Assembly: GCA_030077755.1 (NCBI GenBank)
Contig: JAQJZZ010000011.1
Coordinates: 1,364,001 to 1,428,000, forward strand
DNA length: 64,000 nt
Source of the DNA: Filosporella fistucella
Taxonomy: Eukaryota > Ascomycota > Leotiomycetes > Helotiales
Direction: 5' to 3'
Of the stretch, positions 34,748 to 45,924 are shown one piece after another. The notes under the pieces were generated by a model. That model saw nothing but the letters and a program-made list of their open reading frames with translations, did not search any database and was not told the DNA's origin. The translations under genes were made by a program, and so were the position numbers. How positions within the stretch are numbered: position 1 is the first letter of the stretch; every line of letters starts with the position of its first letter.

Positions 34748-35299
34748 CTACCAACGTCGACTGAGTTGATGCATCCTTGATGGCGACACGGATGCAGGTG
34801 GGCTCGATTGCATACCAGTACTGGGGTTTACGATTGGAATCGCATTACGGACCCGAGTAGCTGCTGGTTGATGTAGTTTTAAAGTTGTAGGTTGACTTTG
34901 GTAGGATGGAATGTAAGGATTCGAGTTGGAGTTGAGAGTGAAGCCAGAGTCTGGCGCTACCTGGTGAGATTGAGGGCTCGATTCCGGGGACCCACTTGAC
35001 AGCGAAGAACGATCCGAGGACGAAGAATGAATCGACACCATATCGCTCTCAGTCAAGAGGTTTGGACAGAATTCCAGGTCGTCATCGAGGTCAAATGAAC
35101 GTCCAGCTTCGAATCTTTGACGGAAGTTAGTCACCACAGCGGCTTCCTCATCCTTTCTGGCACTCCGGAATTGCTTGTGCGAGTTTTGTGACAACCGTGG
35201 AGCCCTACGGCCACGACCGCTGTGATGTGAAGACGAGGCAGACTGTGCATTTGCGGATGTAGGGTGTTGGTGAGTGTTATAGTGGTAGAAGGACGACAT
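34748..35299 (-). CDS. Conserved low-complexity protein, unknown function
   Basis: Intronless, 183 residues, starting M-S-S-F-Y-H-Y-N. Ser/Pro/His-rich N-terminus with R-G-R-R-A-P-R-L-S, then a core F-E-A-G-R-S-F-D-L-D-D-D-L-E-F-C-P that resembles proteins found across filamentous fungi, and a Ser-rich run (H-S-S-S-S-D-R-S-S-L-S-S-G-S). The last half is Pro/Ser/Gln-rich and probably disordered. No domain of known function. The 5' flank is an unusually long intergenic block. Confidence 0.72.
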   Translation of the reverse strand: MSSFYHYNTHQHPTSANAQSASSSHHSGRGRRAPRLSQNSHKQFRSARKDEEAAVVTNFRQRFEAGRSFDLDDDLEFCPNLLTESDMVSIHSSSSDRSSLSSGSPESSPQSHQVAPDSGFTLNSNSNPYIPSYQSQPTTLKLHQPAATRVRNAIPIVNPSTGMQSSPPASVSPSRMHQLSRRW

Positions 35300-36130
35300 G
35301 TTATCGGCTCATTAAGCTTCGAGTCGGTGAAGTATAAGGCTGGTTATGCGACCGGCAGGATTTGATCAACAAGTGGACTGATGAGAAGATGTGTTGACGA
35401 AGAGAGTTACAGCGTAAGATTGTCAATATTAGTGTATAGAACGGTAGTGTAAGTTTGTTTTGGAAGACGAAGATGGATGATTGAGGTTTATCGGAGATGG
35501 AGAGAGGGTGAGAAGTGATGGGGAAGGAGGTTGGATGTGAGGTGTGAGAGGGGGGTTCCTGCCCATTTGGATGGCAAAAAACGACTACTACGGATGGGGT
35601 TTAGAGTGGCAGCCACCGCAGTAAGCGCTTCGCTTCATCAACAAATCAACAGGAAATAACGAAAAGTACGCTTTGAGCACATTCCTTTCAGGAGTCCGAG
35701 GTCACTGAGACAACGGAGTACTGAATTCTTTACTGATGGTTGTTGACGAAGTGAGAGAAGGCACGGTATGTGAATGCCAATACCCAAGAAAGATCAATTG
35801 ATTTAATTATCGAGTTGTTGTGGAATTTGTTTAAAAAAAAATGAGTTCACTGTATCTCCATCGGTCGTTTCCACTTTATCTCTCTCGCTCTCTATCGCCT
35901 CGAAGATCCGCTATTGAGCCGGTTGAGTCCGGGAAGGCAGGGCGAGGGACAGGAAAAGGTTTGCCACCATTATCCACGCCATCCACACCTCTCTCGCTGT
36001 AACGAGTACTGAGATGTACAATTCACGGTTGTTTTTGTACTGTAGGGCTTGGCAGGACAGCCCAAACATCTGGAACCCAGTTTGGAGTCAGATGGAGCTG
36101 GGATCGGCAGGTTGGACGAACAGACGGAGA

Positions 36131-36175
36131 GTTGATGTGGATGTGGGTGTGAGTTTGAGTGTGTGTGTGGGCGTG
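36131..36175. repeat. Imperfect GT/GTG microsatellite
   Basis: Alternating G-T and G-T-G-T-G units with G-A and T-T interruptions. Confidence 0.7.
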
Positions 36176-36593
36176 GTACTTGCCAGTCGACGGAGGACTG
36201 CAGAACTGGAGGGCTGGCTATGCAGCATTGCACTGCACAGCGCAGTGGAGCTGATGCAGCAAATGCAAAATGCAAATTGAAGCGCAAAATGGTTGGGTCC
36301 GTCAACCACAGCGCCTGCTCATCTGGAACACTGGAGCTGCACCTTACTTTGTGTGTGCTAGGCATGCCTGGCTCGACTCCTGGTTTACTGGTAGGGGACT
36401 GTACTGGCTCGACTGGCCAGGTGGTATTTGGTGGTAGCGATGGGTTGGTCCGGTATGGTACACCGAAGCACTGCAGCACAGCTACCTAGGCACTTGTACC
36501 TACCTGTAGTGGAGGTACCCAAGGAGGCAGAGTGTACGTAGGTACTACGCAGTAGGCCATTCTTTCATTCAGTCAACGGGATCATACGAGCAT

Positions 36594-36607
36594 AGGTACC
36601 GGTACCT
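36594..36607. repeat. 14-base perfect palindrome AGGTACCGGTACCT
   Basis: Reads identically on both strands and is built from two GGTACC units. Several partial copies (T-A-G-G-T-A-C and T-A-C-C-T) lie nearby at 36484-36545. Confidence 0.85.
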
Positions 36608-36860
36608 CCCTACAGCAGCAGCACTCAGCGACTCGAGCAAACAATTCCTGCCTCATGCGTCCTTTGTCGTCTGAGGTGGTCGGTTTACGATTCCAAAGCT
36701 CAACAATTGATGCCACATCAATCCGCATCAGGTTCAGCATTAGCATCCTGAGTACCTACGTACAAGTACATCCGCATAAAACCAGACACTCCTTCCACCA
36801 CGGGCTACGGCGTCGGCGAAGGCCTCGTCCTTTGCTTCGTCCACACACTCTGACACTTCC

Positions 36861-36902
36861 AAGTCCAGTCAAGTCAAGTCTAGGTCTAAGTCTGAGTCTA
36901 AA
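36861..36902. repeat. Imperfect AAGTC/GTCTAA tandem array
   Basis: Seven consecutive units of six to seven bases ending in G-T-C or G-T-C-T. Confidence 0.75.
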
Positions 36903-37263
36903 GTTTCCGTCTCCTCTTTGTTCTTCCTTCGTCTCCTTCCTCCCTTCTACCTCCTGTCAGGTTTGGCTCGTGTTAATTAATAGTGGCCGTGTTTCGCTGG
37001 CTGACGCTTGTCCCGCTGCTGCCCCCCAGATGTCAAACACCCTCACCACTCCACCTCGACCCGACCCCTCTGCCCTCTCACCCTCTCACCCTCTTGTCAC
37101 CTCCATCCAGTCTGGTCTCTCTCTCTCCAATCTCCTCCTGCTTCCTCAGCCACCCACTACAAACTCGCCGTTTTTCTTCATTTAACCCGCATGCCATCTC
37201 GACTGCTTTTCCCAGCCATCAAATCGCCAGCCTGTCACACCGATTTCCGAACCACCCTTTCGA

Positions 37264-37300
37264 CACCATCCATCACCACTATCACCACCATCACCACCCC
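37264..37300. repeat. ACC/ATC simple repeat
   Basis: A run of C-A-C-C-A-T and C-A-C-C units in the plus strand. Confidence 0.7.
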
Positions 37301-39298
37301 ACTCATGATCTCCCCATCTTCTCGAAATTGCCACCGCACTGGGCTGCATCCGCATAAAATGCTCAGCCTCGAGGTCTTTTGAACGGGCAATCCGTTGTCT
37401 ACTTGGTGCACGGCAGGACTGTCCACACACACCTGCGCAAGCCCCCGCCCCCGATATGTTCCAGACACCAGACCAGACACTGATGATCCAATCACTAAAT
37501 GCGATTTTTTGACGTGACAGGGCCACACCGCCAGTTTCGTTCCACTGTGATGCAGAAGAGAACTCTTAATTTTCATGAATCAAATCGTGAAGAACACACC
37601 ACGATGCTGAAATTGTGCATGCATTTACTTTGCCCTACTATATTCAGAATTGTGCATACCACCAACCACACTGCCTCACCATGGCCCTTCCCATGCCACG
37701 TGCGGAGATCTTGACCATTGTCAGCTTCCATGGATCTTTTGAAAGTCATCGGGGATCCTGGCGTTTCCACAATCGGATACCGATGTTTCAAACCGCTTTG
37801 CAGCCCACCTGATCATTTAATTCTTACAACCCGACTGTCAGCACAACTCACCGACGACTAATGATGCAATATGTGAGCGTTGTATCAATTAACACATCTA
37901 AATCCGTCCTGATATTGGCTCGAGCTTGAAACGTCCCAATTGCCTGAACAGACATTGTAAATGCTGATTGAATAGCCGCACTGCTCCGCCACCAACACTT
38001 TGATTAAGCTTGAATTAACGAACGTCTTATTGCATTGCCCCCGCAAGATCTTGACAATTGCTTAGACGCAGTTTAAAGATCTTACGGTACACTGCCTCAC
38101 TGATTAAAATTATATTCCCTGCCTATGTTGCAAAAGGAAATGGCATTAAATGCTAATGTAATTTGAGAAACAAAATGAGCTTAGGCGAATACACACGCAT
38201 TTCCTGACTGTCTTGATTCTCAGGTGCAGAAGTCTTGCTTGTGATATCTTTATCACGGAACCACGGAATTTGCCAGGAGAACGTTGGCTTCCTAATACAA
38301 ATAATTGAAATGTCTGAAATACCTCGTAACGCCCTATGTGGTGCTTATGTCTTACTTGTCCGCAGGTAGCTAGAATTAAGATCTCACTATAAGCACCGTC
38401 ATTACGCGGGAATAATTGAAGAGGCTCTCACTGCAAAGCGGGGTGTAAGACGTGTAGAGTACGACCGTCAAGTAACAAGTCTGGTGATTCTGGAACGCCT
38501 TCTTCAAATTCAACCATGCGAACACCCACAGATCGAACAGGGATCATCTGAACTCGTCTTTTTGAATTGTCACGGCGATTGTTTGCTAGGGTTCATCGAG
38601 TTGATATTATAAAGTATTATCTGATGGTAAACCTTCATCCAAGTATCTCCTCGAAGGAAGCGTGGCTGGCCTATACCTGCCGATTTCCGCTTAAAATTGG
38701 TAGAAATACAATGAAATGTTGGACATTCATATTGATCCCCTTGCTTCCCAATCCTCCCTAGAATAGTTCTTCCCAGAAATTCTCTGAAAACGTCCATCAG
38801 CAATTTAATATCAAGATTTCCGCCTCCAGAATCTGATTCCTAGCCTGCTTTTCCCTCCTAACCCTCACCCGAGCGAGTTGTCCAGGCACTGCAATCCCAC
38901 TACAATCCAAAGATATTTCCGCCAGACTGATGTAGCAATATGACTTGAAACGGAGAACATATGGTTTTGAAGCCGCGCCTCTCCGCTCGGCTTTTCATGA
39001 GCTGTGGCCCTGGCAAAAGATCGCTGGGTGGCTGAGGATACTCCTAAATGCGAACTTCCCCAATAGCTTTCCTTCGCAAAACTTCCGCTAGGTGTTCCAC
39101 GTCTTTATTGCTCACGCAAATGGAGTGGTAGAATCTTCTTTGATACCCAGTTCCGTACGGCGCCCTGGATTACAGTTGCCACAGGATTTGTATATGCAAG
39201 ATAGAGTCTTCCAATCGGACAAATAAATACACTTTGACAACACCAGGTGACTCGTGCAGTCAGCTCTTTACAAGATTCTTCCAAATGCAGCCCAGGTT

Positions 39299-40315
39299 TC
39301 AAAGACCTCTCGCTTTGACAAAGCGGTTAATTTGTTCTCGAGTAAGCTTTTCGTTGTATTGCTCATGCACTTCATAAAATGATATGATTTCCTGGGTGCA
39401 ATCAACAATGGCTTCGATGTCAATATTGCTCTCTGCGAGCCAATTCGCCAATTTTTGTACTTTTGTTCGTGGCCCATTATTAGGCTTCTCACCAGCTTTG
39501 GGCTGAGCAACAGAGCTCAATGCTGCATGTGCTGCACTTGCCATGCTCCCTGCAGAACCACTCGCAGACTGGATGCCGGTAGTATTTGGTCGTAGGACCA
39601 ATGCAAGTAGAATTGCCATGATTGCAATGATATGAGGCGCAAAAAGTAGAGGGAGATCGGTCATGTAGTGATCATTGATAATTGACCAAGCAAGAGCATG
39701 CTCCTCCTGAGTCAGTGAGAAAATCCCTTGTAAGGATGTGAGACTCCTATACGGGTGGTGGACGATCATCTGAGAACTCATCTCAGATATAAGGAAAAAT
39801 TCACACTCTCCAAGCTTTGACGTATCGCTACTAAAGAAATCTAGATCTCAAATCAACATGAAATCTTGTTTGACAAACTTTGTGACATACCAGGCCATAG
39901 TGTCCGTCCTTCGCTGACAACAAGTCTTATATGATGTGGACATTCTTCCATTTTGCAAGCTAGGTAGACAGCCGTGGCAATCACCAAGTACGGATTCGTT
40001 CGTCGGATCTCCACCTTTGTATAGAATCGCCGAATGTATAGTTGGGCAGTGGCCATGGCTTGTTGTCGAACTCCAAGTCGCTTTCCAAGTCGAGCGATTT
40101 CTGGATCATGGTATCAGCTCGGTGTCTGGATGCTCCTTGGGCTGTAGCATCTTACGCTGGTTGAAGTATATACTCAAATGTCTAACCTGCGAAAGGGGAA
40201 ACATCTGCACCAGGTTCTGGTCTTCATCCTCTAGTTTCTTTCGCAGATCTTCTAGCTGTTGTCGAGTGAATTGCCAATGCTTCCTCTGGGTCGATTCCCA
40301 ATAATTCGCTGCCAT
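39299..40315 (-). CDS. ssn8: RNA polymerase II holoenzyme cyclin-like subunit (cyclin C, Ssn8/Srb11)
   Basis: Three exons, complement(join(39299..39840,39891..40100,40156..40315)), 303 residues. Starts [10 protein letters not shown], the standard cyclin C N-terminus. The cyclin box shows [10 protein letters not shown] then Y-I-R-R-F-Y-T-K and [12 protein letters not shown]. The second cyclin fold has [19 protein letters not shown]. With Cdk8/Ssn3 it forms the Mediator kinase module that phosphorylates RNA polymerase II and transcription factors. A serine/alanine-rich loop around residue 200 (S-A-S-G-S-A-G-S-M) is typical of fungal forms. It is divergent from the EF-hand carrier gene. Confidence 0.95.
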
Positions 40316-40878
40316 TATGCCCCGTCTTGTTCGAAAAAGGAAGAGCTGTTGGATGCAAAGAATGCGGAATTCCTTGGGTGAGTGAGATCTGTGTGAATGA
40401 AATTCGAGGGTTTTTTTATGATTATATAGGTTATTGAAATGACCGAAGATTGGGAGATTTCTCCCACATTGAATGTGCAGATTGGAGAAACCTCGAGCTA
40501 CTGATCATCTGAAAGCAAATGCTATATAATGGTCGAGGCTGGAATCACAAGGCTGCCAGATTCCAGACCTAATCCCTCATTGATAAAGACACGGAAGGAC
40601 GGCAGTTATCAACTTATCAAGGATTGTGGCCATTGCGTCCTTCTGGTCTTGGCACGTGCAGTTCAAGCTTGTGACGAAAGTGCTTGCAGCAACATCACGA
40701 ATGTCATCGGTGGAGCAAAGGAAAGCTCTCTGCCCTGCCTTATCCTTGACCGAGACCGAACCAGTGTGTATACGATATGCCGAACTCCTCGCCTCGATGA
40801 TACCTTTCAATTCACTATCATTGACTGCAGTTCTCACAAAACTATGAGCAGTCAATGGTAATACCCTTCGATAACAAA
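40316..40878. promoter_or_regulatory. Divergent promoter region ssn8/SCaMC
   Basis: 0.56 kb between the start codons; short frames inside are shadow-like and Ser/Ile-rich. Confidence 0.45.
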
Positions 40879-43169
40879 ATGGAGATTCCAGAGAGCCAAA
40901 ACTCGCGAGATGCCCGGATTGAGCAGCTATGGAGAAAGCTTGATCCACATAAGAAGGGAGAGCTGGATCTCAACGGGCTGAAGAAGGGCTTAAGCAAAAT
41001 TGATCATCGCAAGTCTGCCAGTACTTTTTTTGAAGCTTCACAGCAGCTAACAGTCTTCCCAGCTTTGAAAAATGCGAACGATATGATCAGAGATGTCGTG
41101 AAGGCTATGGATAAGAATGGAGACGAAGTAATTCAATATGAAGGTATGTCTGCTATACTATCTACTGGCTATAGAAAATATCTGTTGTTCCCCGCTTTTG
41201 CATTGAACACATTGCTAATAAATCTGCCCCAGAATTTCGAGTCTTTATCGAACAGACAGAAAAGGAGCTGCGTTCACTGTTCCAGCAGATCGATTCAAAT
41301 AAAAATGGAAGATTAGAGAAGGCCGAGCTCAGAGCTGCCTTCAAGAAAGCCGGACTGGCTGTACCGAATTCGAAGCTAGACCAGTTTTTCAGTGAAGTTG
41401 ACGAGAACAATGACGTTAGTCAACTCCCCGCACATATGGACTATGATTTATATACTGACTCATACTAGGGCTACATAACTTTTGAGGAATGGCGGTACGT
41501 TCAGACTTACCCAAGGAAAACATAGCTATTGTGCGGTTAGCTTAGTTCGCGCTGGCGGCTCAATCTTGAGCCTCGCTCACAGCCTCGTGATCACTAAATA
41601 CATCATAGCAAAAATTTTGAAGGCACATTCACTAATTGTCCCCGCAGGAACTTTTTGTTATTTCTGCCGACGCACACACACCCTTTAAAAGCAGTTCTTT
41701 CATACTATTCGTCCACTGTTACATTGAATGCGGAGGGCGACACCTCAATCAGCGAGGAAACATTAGAAGGCCTTGGTAACGCTCCTCCTGTCTCCTCATT
41801 CCTTCAAGCTTTGTTCGGGTCCATAATGCAGATTGCGCAACCGCCAAAACCAATAGAGCCACTTCCTACTCTTGATCGCCCTCTCTCCGCAACATCGCCC
41901 ACCAACACTGTCTCACCATCAGCAGACATGGAGCAAACTCACACCAGCTACATGGGCGCAGCTCAAGACGCCAGATTCGATACCACATATGTCGCCGACG
42001 AAGAAGGATTACTTTCGGGGGATTTTGCAACAATCAAGAAGAAGTCAATGCTGACGGAGATTTTACCTGATCCAGGTTATTTTGCAGCTGGCGCTGTTGC
42101 TGGTGTTGTTTCCAGAACTTCCACTGCCCCACTCGATCGCATCAAAGTTTACTTGATTGCAAATGTTGGGCCGAGGGGCGCTCTAGATGCAGTCAAGAAG
42201 GGCGACGCAATAGCTGTAGCCAGGAAATTTGGCCAGCCATTGATTGATGCTACCAAAGACCTCTGGAGAGCTGGCGGCATTCGCAGTTTGTTTGCAGGTA
42301 TGTCACCACCCTATTCAACATCAAAACTTGACTGAAATCCGTAGGCAATGGTTTGAATGTCATCAAGGTCATGCCAGAATCGGCTATCAAGTTCGGTTCA
42401 TATGAAGCCGCGAAGCGCGCCTTGGCCCAATTCGAGGGTCATGGAGATCCACAGCACATCAACCCATATTCAAAATTTGTTGCTGGTGGAGTTGGAGGAA
42501 TAATATCACAGTATGTTTGCGATCAACTTGATCAACTGGATTCCCGCTAACTTGATTGAAGACTCTTCGTCTACCCAATTGACACCTTGAAGTTTCGGTA
42601 AGCGCGGCATCCTTGCAGCTGCAGGAAATGGAAAAAGCTTACAGTCCTCTAGAATGCAATGCGAGACTGTCTCTGGTGGCCTCCGAGGTAATGCTCTCAT
42701 AATCGCGACTGCTAAAAAGATGTACCAACAAGGCGCCATAAAATCATCATATCGCGGATTGACCATGGGTCTTCTCGGCATGTTCCCCTATTCGGCTATC
42801 GACCTTGGCACATTCGAGTATCTCAAAGGAAGACTTGCAAAACGAAATGCTAAGATTCTTGGATGCCACGAAGAAGATGCACTTCCAGGTTCATTTGCCA
42901 CAGGCTGCATCGGTGCCTTTTCAGGTGCATTTGGTGCAAGCATCGTCTACCCAGTCAACCTTTTGAGGACTCGACTTCAAGCACAAGGTACTGTTCTTCA
43001 TCCACCAACATATACCGGCATCATGGACGTTGCACGCAAGACTGTCAAGAACGAAGGCTTCCGAGGGCTATTCAAAGGAATCACGCCAAACCTGCTCAAG
43101 GTCGTCCCAGCTGTCAGTATCACATACATGGTCTACGAAAATGCCAAGAAGGCTATGCATTTAAAGTGA
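40879..43169 (+). CDS. Calcium-dependent mitochondrial carrier with EF-hands (SCaMC/Sal1 type, ATP-Mg/Pi)
   Basis: Seven exons, join(40879..41143,41233..41414,41469..41494,41648..42297,42345..42510,42562..42597,42653..43169), 613 residues. Four EF-hand loops are seen: D-P-H-K-K-G-E-L-D, D-K-N-G-D-E-V-I, D-S-N-K-N-G-R-L and D-E-N-N-D-G-Y-I. A linker region of ~120 residues follows. The three-fold mitochondrial carrier repeat then shows P-L-D-R-I-K, P-I-D-T-L-K-F-R and the third repeat P-V-N-L-L-R-T-R. The family moves ATP-Mg against phosphate across the inner membrane under calcium control. Two exons are very short (26 and 36 nt). ATG 40879 is preferred; an in-frame ATG at 40855 would add eight residues. 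Confidence 0.9.
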
Positions 43170-43664
43170 TCGACAGACTAATGCAACGAGTCTCCGTCAA
43201 ACAACATCCTTTCCCTAGACCAGATTCGATATCTCATAATTTCACTACTACCCTGCTTTCAACGTTCTTCGCTGCCACCTTGCGATTAGCTTTGAGCTGT
43301 TAGGGAAGGACGCAGCGATACTATACAACTTCACGATTCGCCGGGTATCTGGATGTTAGACTCATTCAATATGGGCAAGACATAGGAACTCTGCCCTTCC
43401 TCTTTTCGTTCACCAATAGAGTTTGAGGGCTTACCAACGGAGCGGCACAACTGCATCTGGCATGGCGTTTGGCATTTCATTTTCATCGGCGTTAGAGGAT
43501 ACCCGGCTGGCAGGTTATAGTCAAGACTATGAATGACTCTGGCGGCGGCCAAGAGCCGTATTGAGTCAAATAGAGCACGGTGAATTTCATGGCAATCGGT
43601 CATTGTTCGCTCCATTGTGATTGGTTGCTTTGTGATTCTTCCGAATGTGTGATGCTGTAGACCT
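43170..43664. other. Convergent intergenic region
   Basis: Between the carrier and the TilS-like gene stop codons. A 115-codon minus frame (43331-43678) overlaps the TilS stop and lacks a domain. Confidence 0.45.
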
Positions 43665-45696
43665 CTAATCAGATTCATAGTCCTCCAGACCGTCCTTCAG
43701 ATTCATGCCGTTCAAATACACCTTTTTGTACCTAACCTCCCATTCCAGTATCTTTTCGATTCCAGGCAACGCAATGTTAAGTGTAGGCAAAGCCACGATC
43801 TTGGAACCGATCATAAGTGAAGGTAACGTGAACCTTGTCTGCCCAGGCACTTGACTCATAATGCGTCTGAACTTCTGTTTCCATTCTCGGATTTTCAATT
43901 CAGTCTTAAAAGGTGTCCAGTCCTCGGAGGTGAAAGAAGAGATATCTACCGGCTTCCCACTGTGATTCAAGACGCGCACCCAAAACCTGCCATCGTAAAG
44001 GTGCCATTTTGACCAACTGACCCCGTCCTGGGGAGGGTCAATGCTTATGACTCTTTTAGCTACGAACCCTCGTTCGGGCTCTGGTCTGCTTCTCGCATTG
44101 TCCTTTTCAGTTGCTTCGGGGTTGAATTTGTAGCGCGATTTAGTAGGACTTTTGTGAGGCTCGCGTGATAAATGCCATGAGAGGCCATCCGGGGCCAATG
44201 GTTGAAACCAGACACCGCATGAAGTGAAAGATTTGATATCAGCAACTGCATTTATATCAGGATCTGAGCCGAGATCCTCCACCCCAGTTGAGAGGCAGCC
44301 ATGCCCCCCCTTAATCGTAAGGGATCTAGCACCTGGATTCCTGCGATACAGGTTTGCAGAATAGATACGGTCAAACATAGCGTAGACTCGTTCTGTCGAG
44401 ATGTTTTCTTCGGGAGAAACAAGAGACACGATACGCTTGATTACTCGAACCGCATATGGAGCTACCTCTGTCTCCGGAACGCCACACTCAACGAAATGAA
44501 CCAGAGTTGGAAAGCAGACTTCGAGGGTTCCTGTGCCAGTGTTGAAATTCGAAATCTCACTCTTCGAGAGACACATCTCCGCCACGCTGGATAGGTGGGT
44601 GGCTCTGTCTCGAGCCCTCTGTGCAAGAGCAAGCATAGCAGGCTGCGTAAGAGCCGCTGGTAATTTGTGGCGGCTGTAAAGATCTCTAATGGCATTTCTT
44701 GTTGTTAGTGTAGGGTCTTTGTTGGTTTGGTCTTCGAACCACGGCATATCTGCTACTTTGCAAGTTGCAATCAGGCGGGATTTGCTAAATCCAAGCAGTG
44801 GCCTGTAAATTTTTATACCGCCTGCCTCGCAGGGTATCCTCTTTCCTAGGAACGTTATACGTCCGTGTGAGTCCAGTTCGTCTTGCTGCAAGGACGACAT
44901 TTCCTTACTCTCCTGCCTAGCTTCCACTTCTGTGTTTTTCAGTCCACCACTTTCATGGACGCCATGAAGGCCATAGCACTCGGGAATAGCACCGCTCTCC
45001 TTGATTCCCGAAAGTCCAGCAGTACGGTGCCCGTTGATGAGCCTCATCATAACAGTCTCAGCTTGATCATCTGCATGGTGGGCTAGGAATAAAGAATCAG
45101 CCCCTAAACCAGCGCATGCAGCCCCTATCAGACCAAATCTTCTCGTCCTAGCTAGGGTCTCGAAATTTGGCATTTTTTGTGGGATAATTCTTGCCGAAGA
45201 CCACTTCATTTCTAGAATTCCCGCTACAATACCTATCATGAGTTAATTACGATAAGTTTATGTTACATGTTCCCCATTACCTTGATCCTTGAGAACCTTG
45301 GAAACTTGTACGGCTTCGTACTGACTTTCACGCCTAACACCGTGATCAACTATAAAGGCATGAAATTCAAGCCTCTGGATGAAGTCCCATAATCCGAAAT
45401 GCGGCTCGTTATGGCGTGGCTTTGGAACCAAAGCGTTATTTTTCTGCATTCTGGAGCACAGAAATGCCAGCGCCATAGAATCCACTCCCCCACTGATGGC
45501 CAGACCTGAATTCAAATCAATAGAGTATCTACAAATCAAGCATTGAGAGAAACTGACCTACCGGGATCTTTCCCTTTGGACTCCTTTGAGCTTTCCCATT
45601 TCCCCATATCTTCCAAACAGAGTCCAAAAACTCATTGGCCGTAATAGGCCCCGCTGTTGCAGCGAGAGCATCAGATACGGCGCGCGTCGGCCTCAT
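43665..45696 (-). CDS. tRNA(Ile)-lysidine synthetase-like PP-loop ATPase (TilS/MesJ)
   Basis: Three exons, complement(join(43665..45232,45281..45505,45558..45696)), 643 residues. The PP-loop S-G-G-V-D-S is at residues 51-56, made across the first junction (I-P-V to G-L-A-I-S-G-G). The family's H-H-A-D-D-Q-A-E-T-V and R-P-L-L-G-F-S-K-S segments and the W-F-E-D-Q-T-N-K-D-P motif all follow. TilS adds lysine to C34 of tRNA-Ile(CAU), normally a bacterial or organellar task, so a mitochondrial role is inferred. There is a ~50-residue insertion before R-I-T-F-L-G-K-R-I. The N-terminus is M-R-P-T-R-A-V-S; no acidic residue in the first eight. Divergent from pet8. Confidence 0.87.
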
Positions 45697-45924
45697 ACCA
45701 TTCTTATCAGAGGTGCTGAGGTGTTTCCAAGATGATGTACTTGTGCAATTCTGGAACTTTGACGCGGTTAGGAGACGCGCCGAAATAAATCTTGTAGACG
45801 AGCTCCCCTCATTTCAGCATCAACAAAATTCGCCATGCAATTCAACGCCGAAACCCCATACCGGCTTCGGCCTCTGCTATGATCTGATTAACTTACTCCG
45901 CATGATCCAGCACCTGTCCTCGAA
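45697..45924. promoter_or_regulatory. Short divergent promoter region TilS/PET8
   Basis: Only 228 bases separate the two start codons, suggesting shared control of two mitochondrial genes. Confidence 0.5.

Larger units (their letters stand above)
35300..39298. other. 4.0 kb gene-poor block with palindromes and simple repeats
   Basis: From the start of the 34748 gene to the stop of ssn8. It contains GGTACC-type palindromes (36480-36610), a GT-rich run (36131-36175), AAGTC-like hexamers (36861-36902), ACC/ATC repeats (37264-37300) and CT/CA-rich DNA (36780-37330). Frames such as 36655-37185 and 35970-36479 are Pro/Ser/His/Cys-rich consequences of the repeats. The 38.0-39.3 kb part is A/T-rich with no supported gene. 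Confidence 0.55.

Noticed and set aside
35970..36479. 169-codon Pro/His/Cys-rich minus frame
   Set aside because: Composition results from GT/GTG repeats on the other strand.
36655..37185. 176-codon Pro/Ser-rich frame in the gene-poor block
   Set aside because: Repeat-driven low complexity with competing frames in all phases; no typical start or domain.
43331..43678. 115-codon frame overlapping the TilS stop
   Set aside because: Begins inside the last codons of TilS and shows no conserved text; probably chance.
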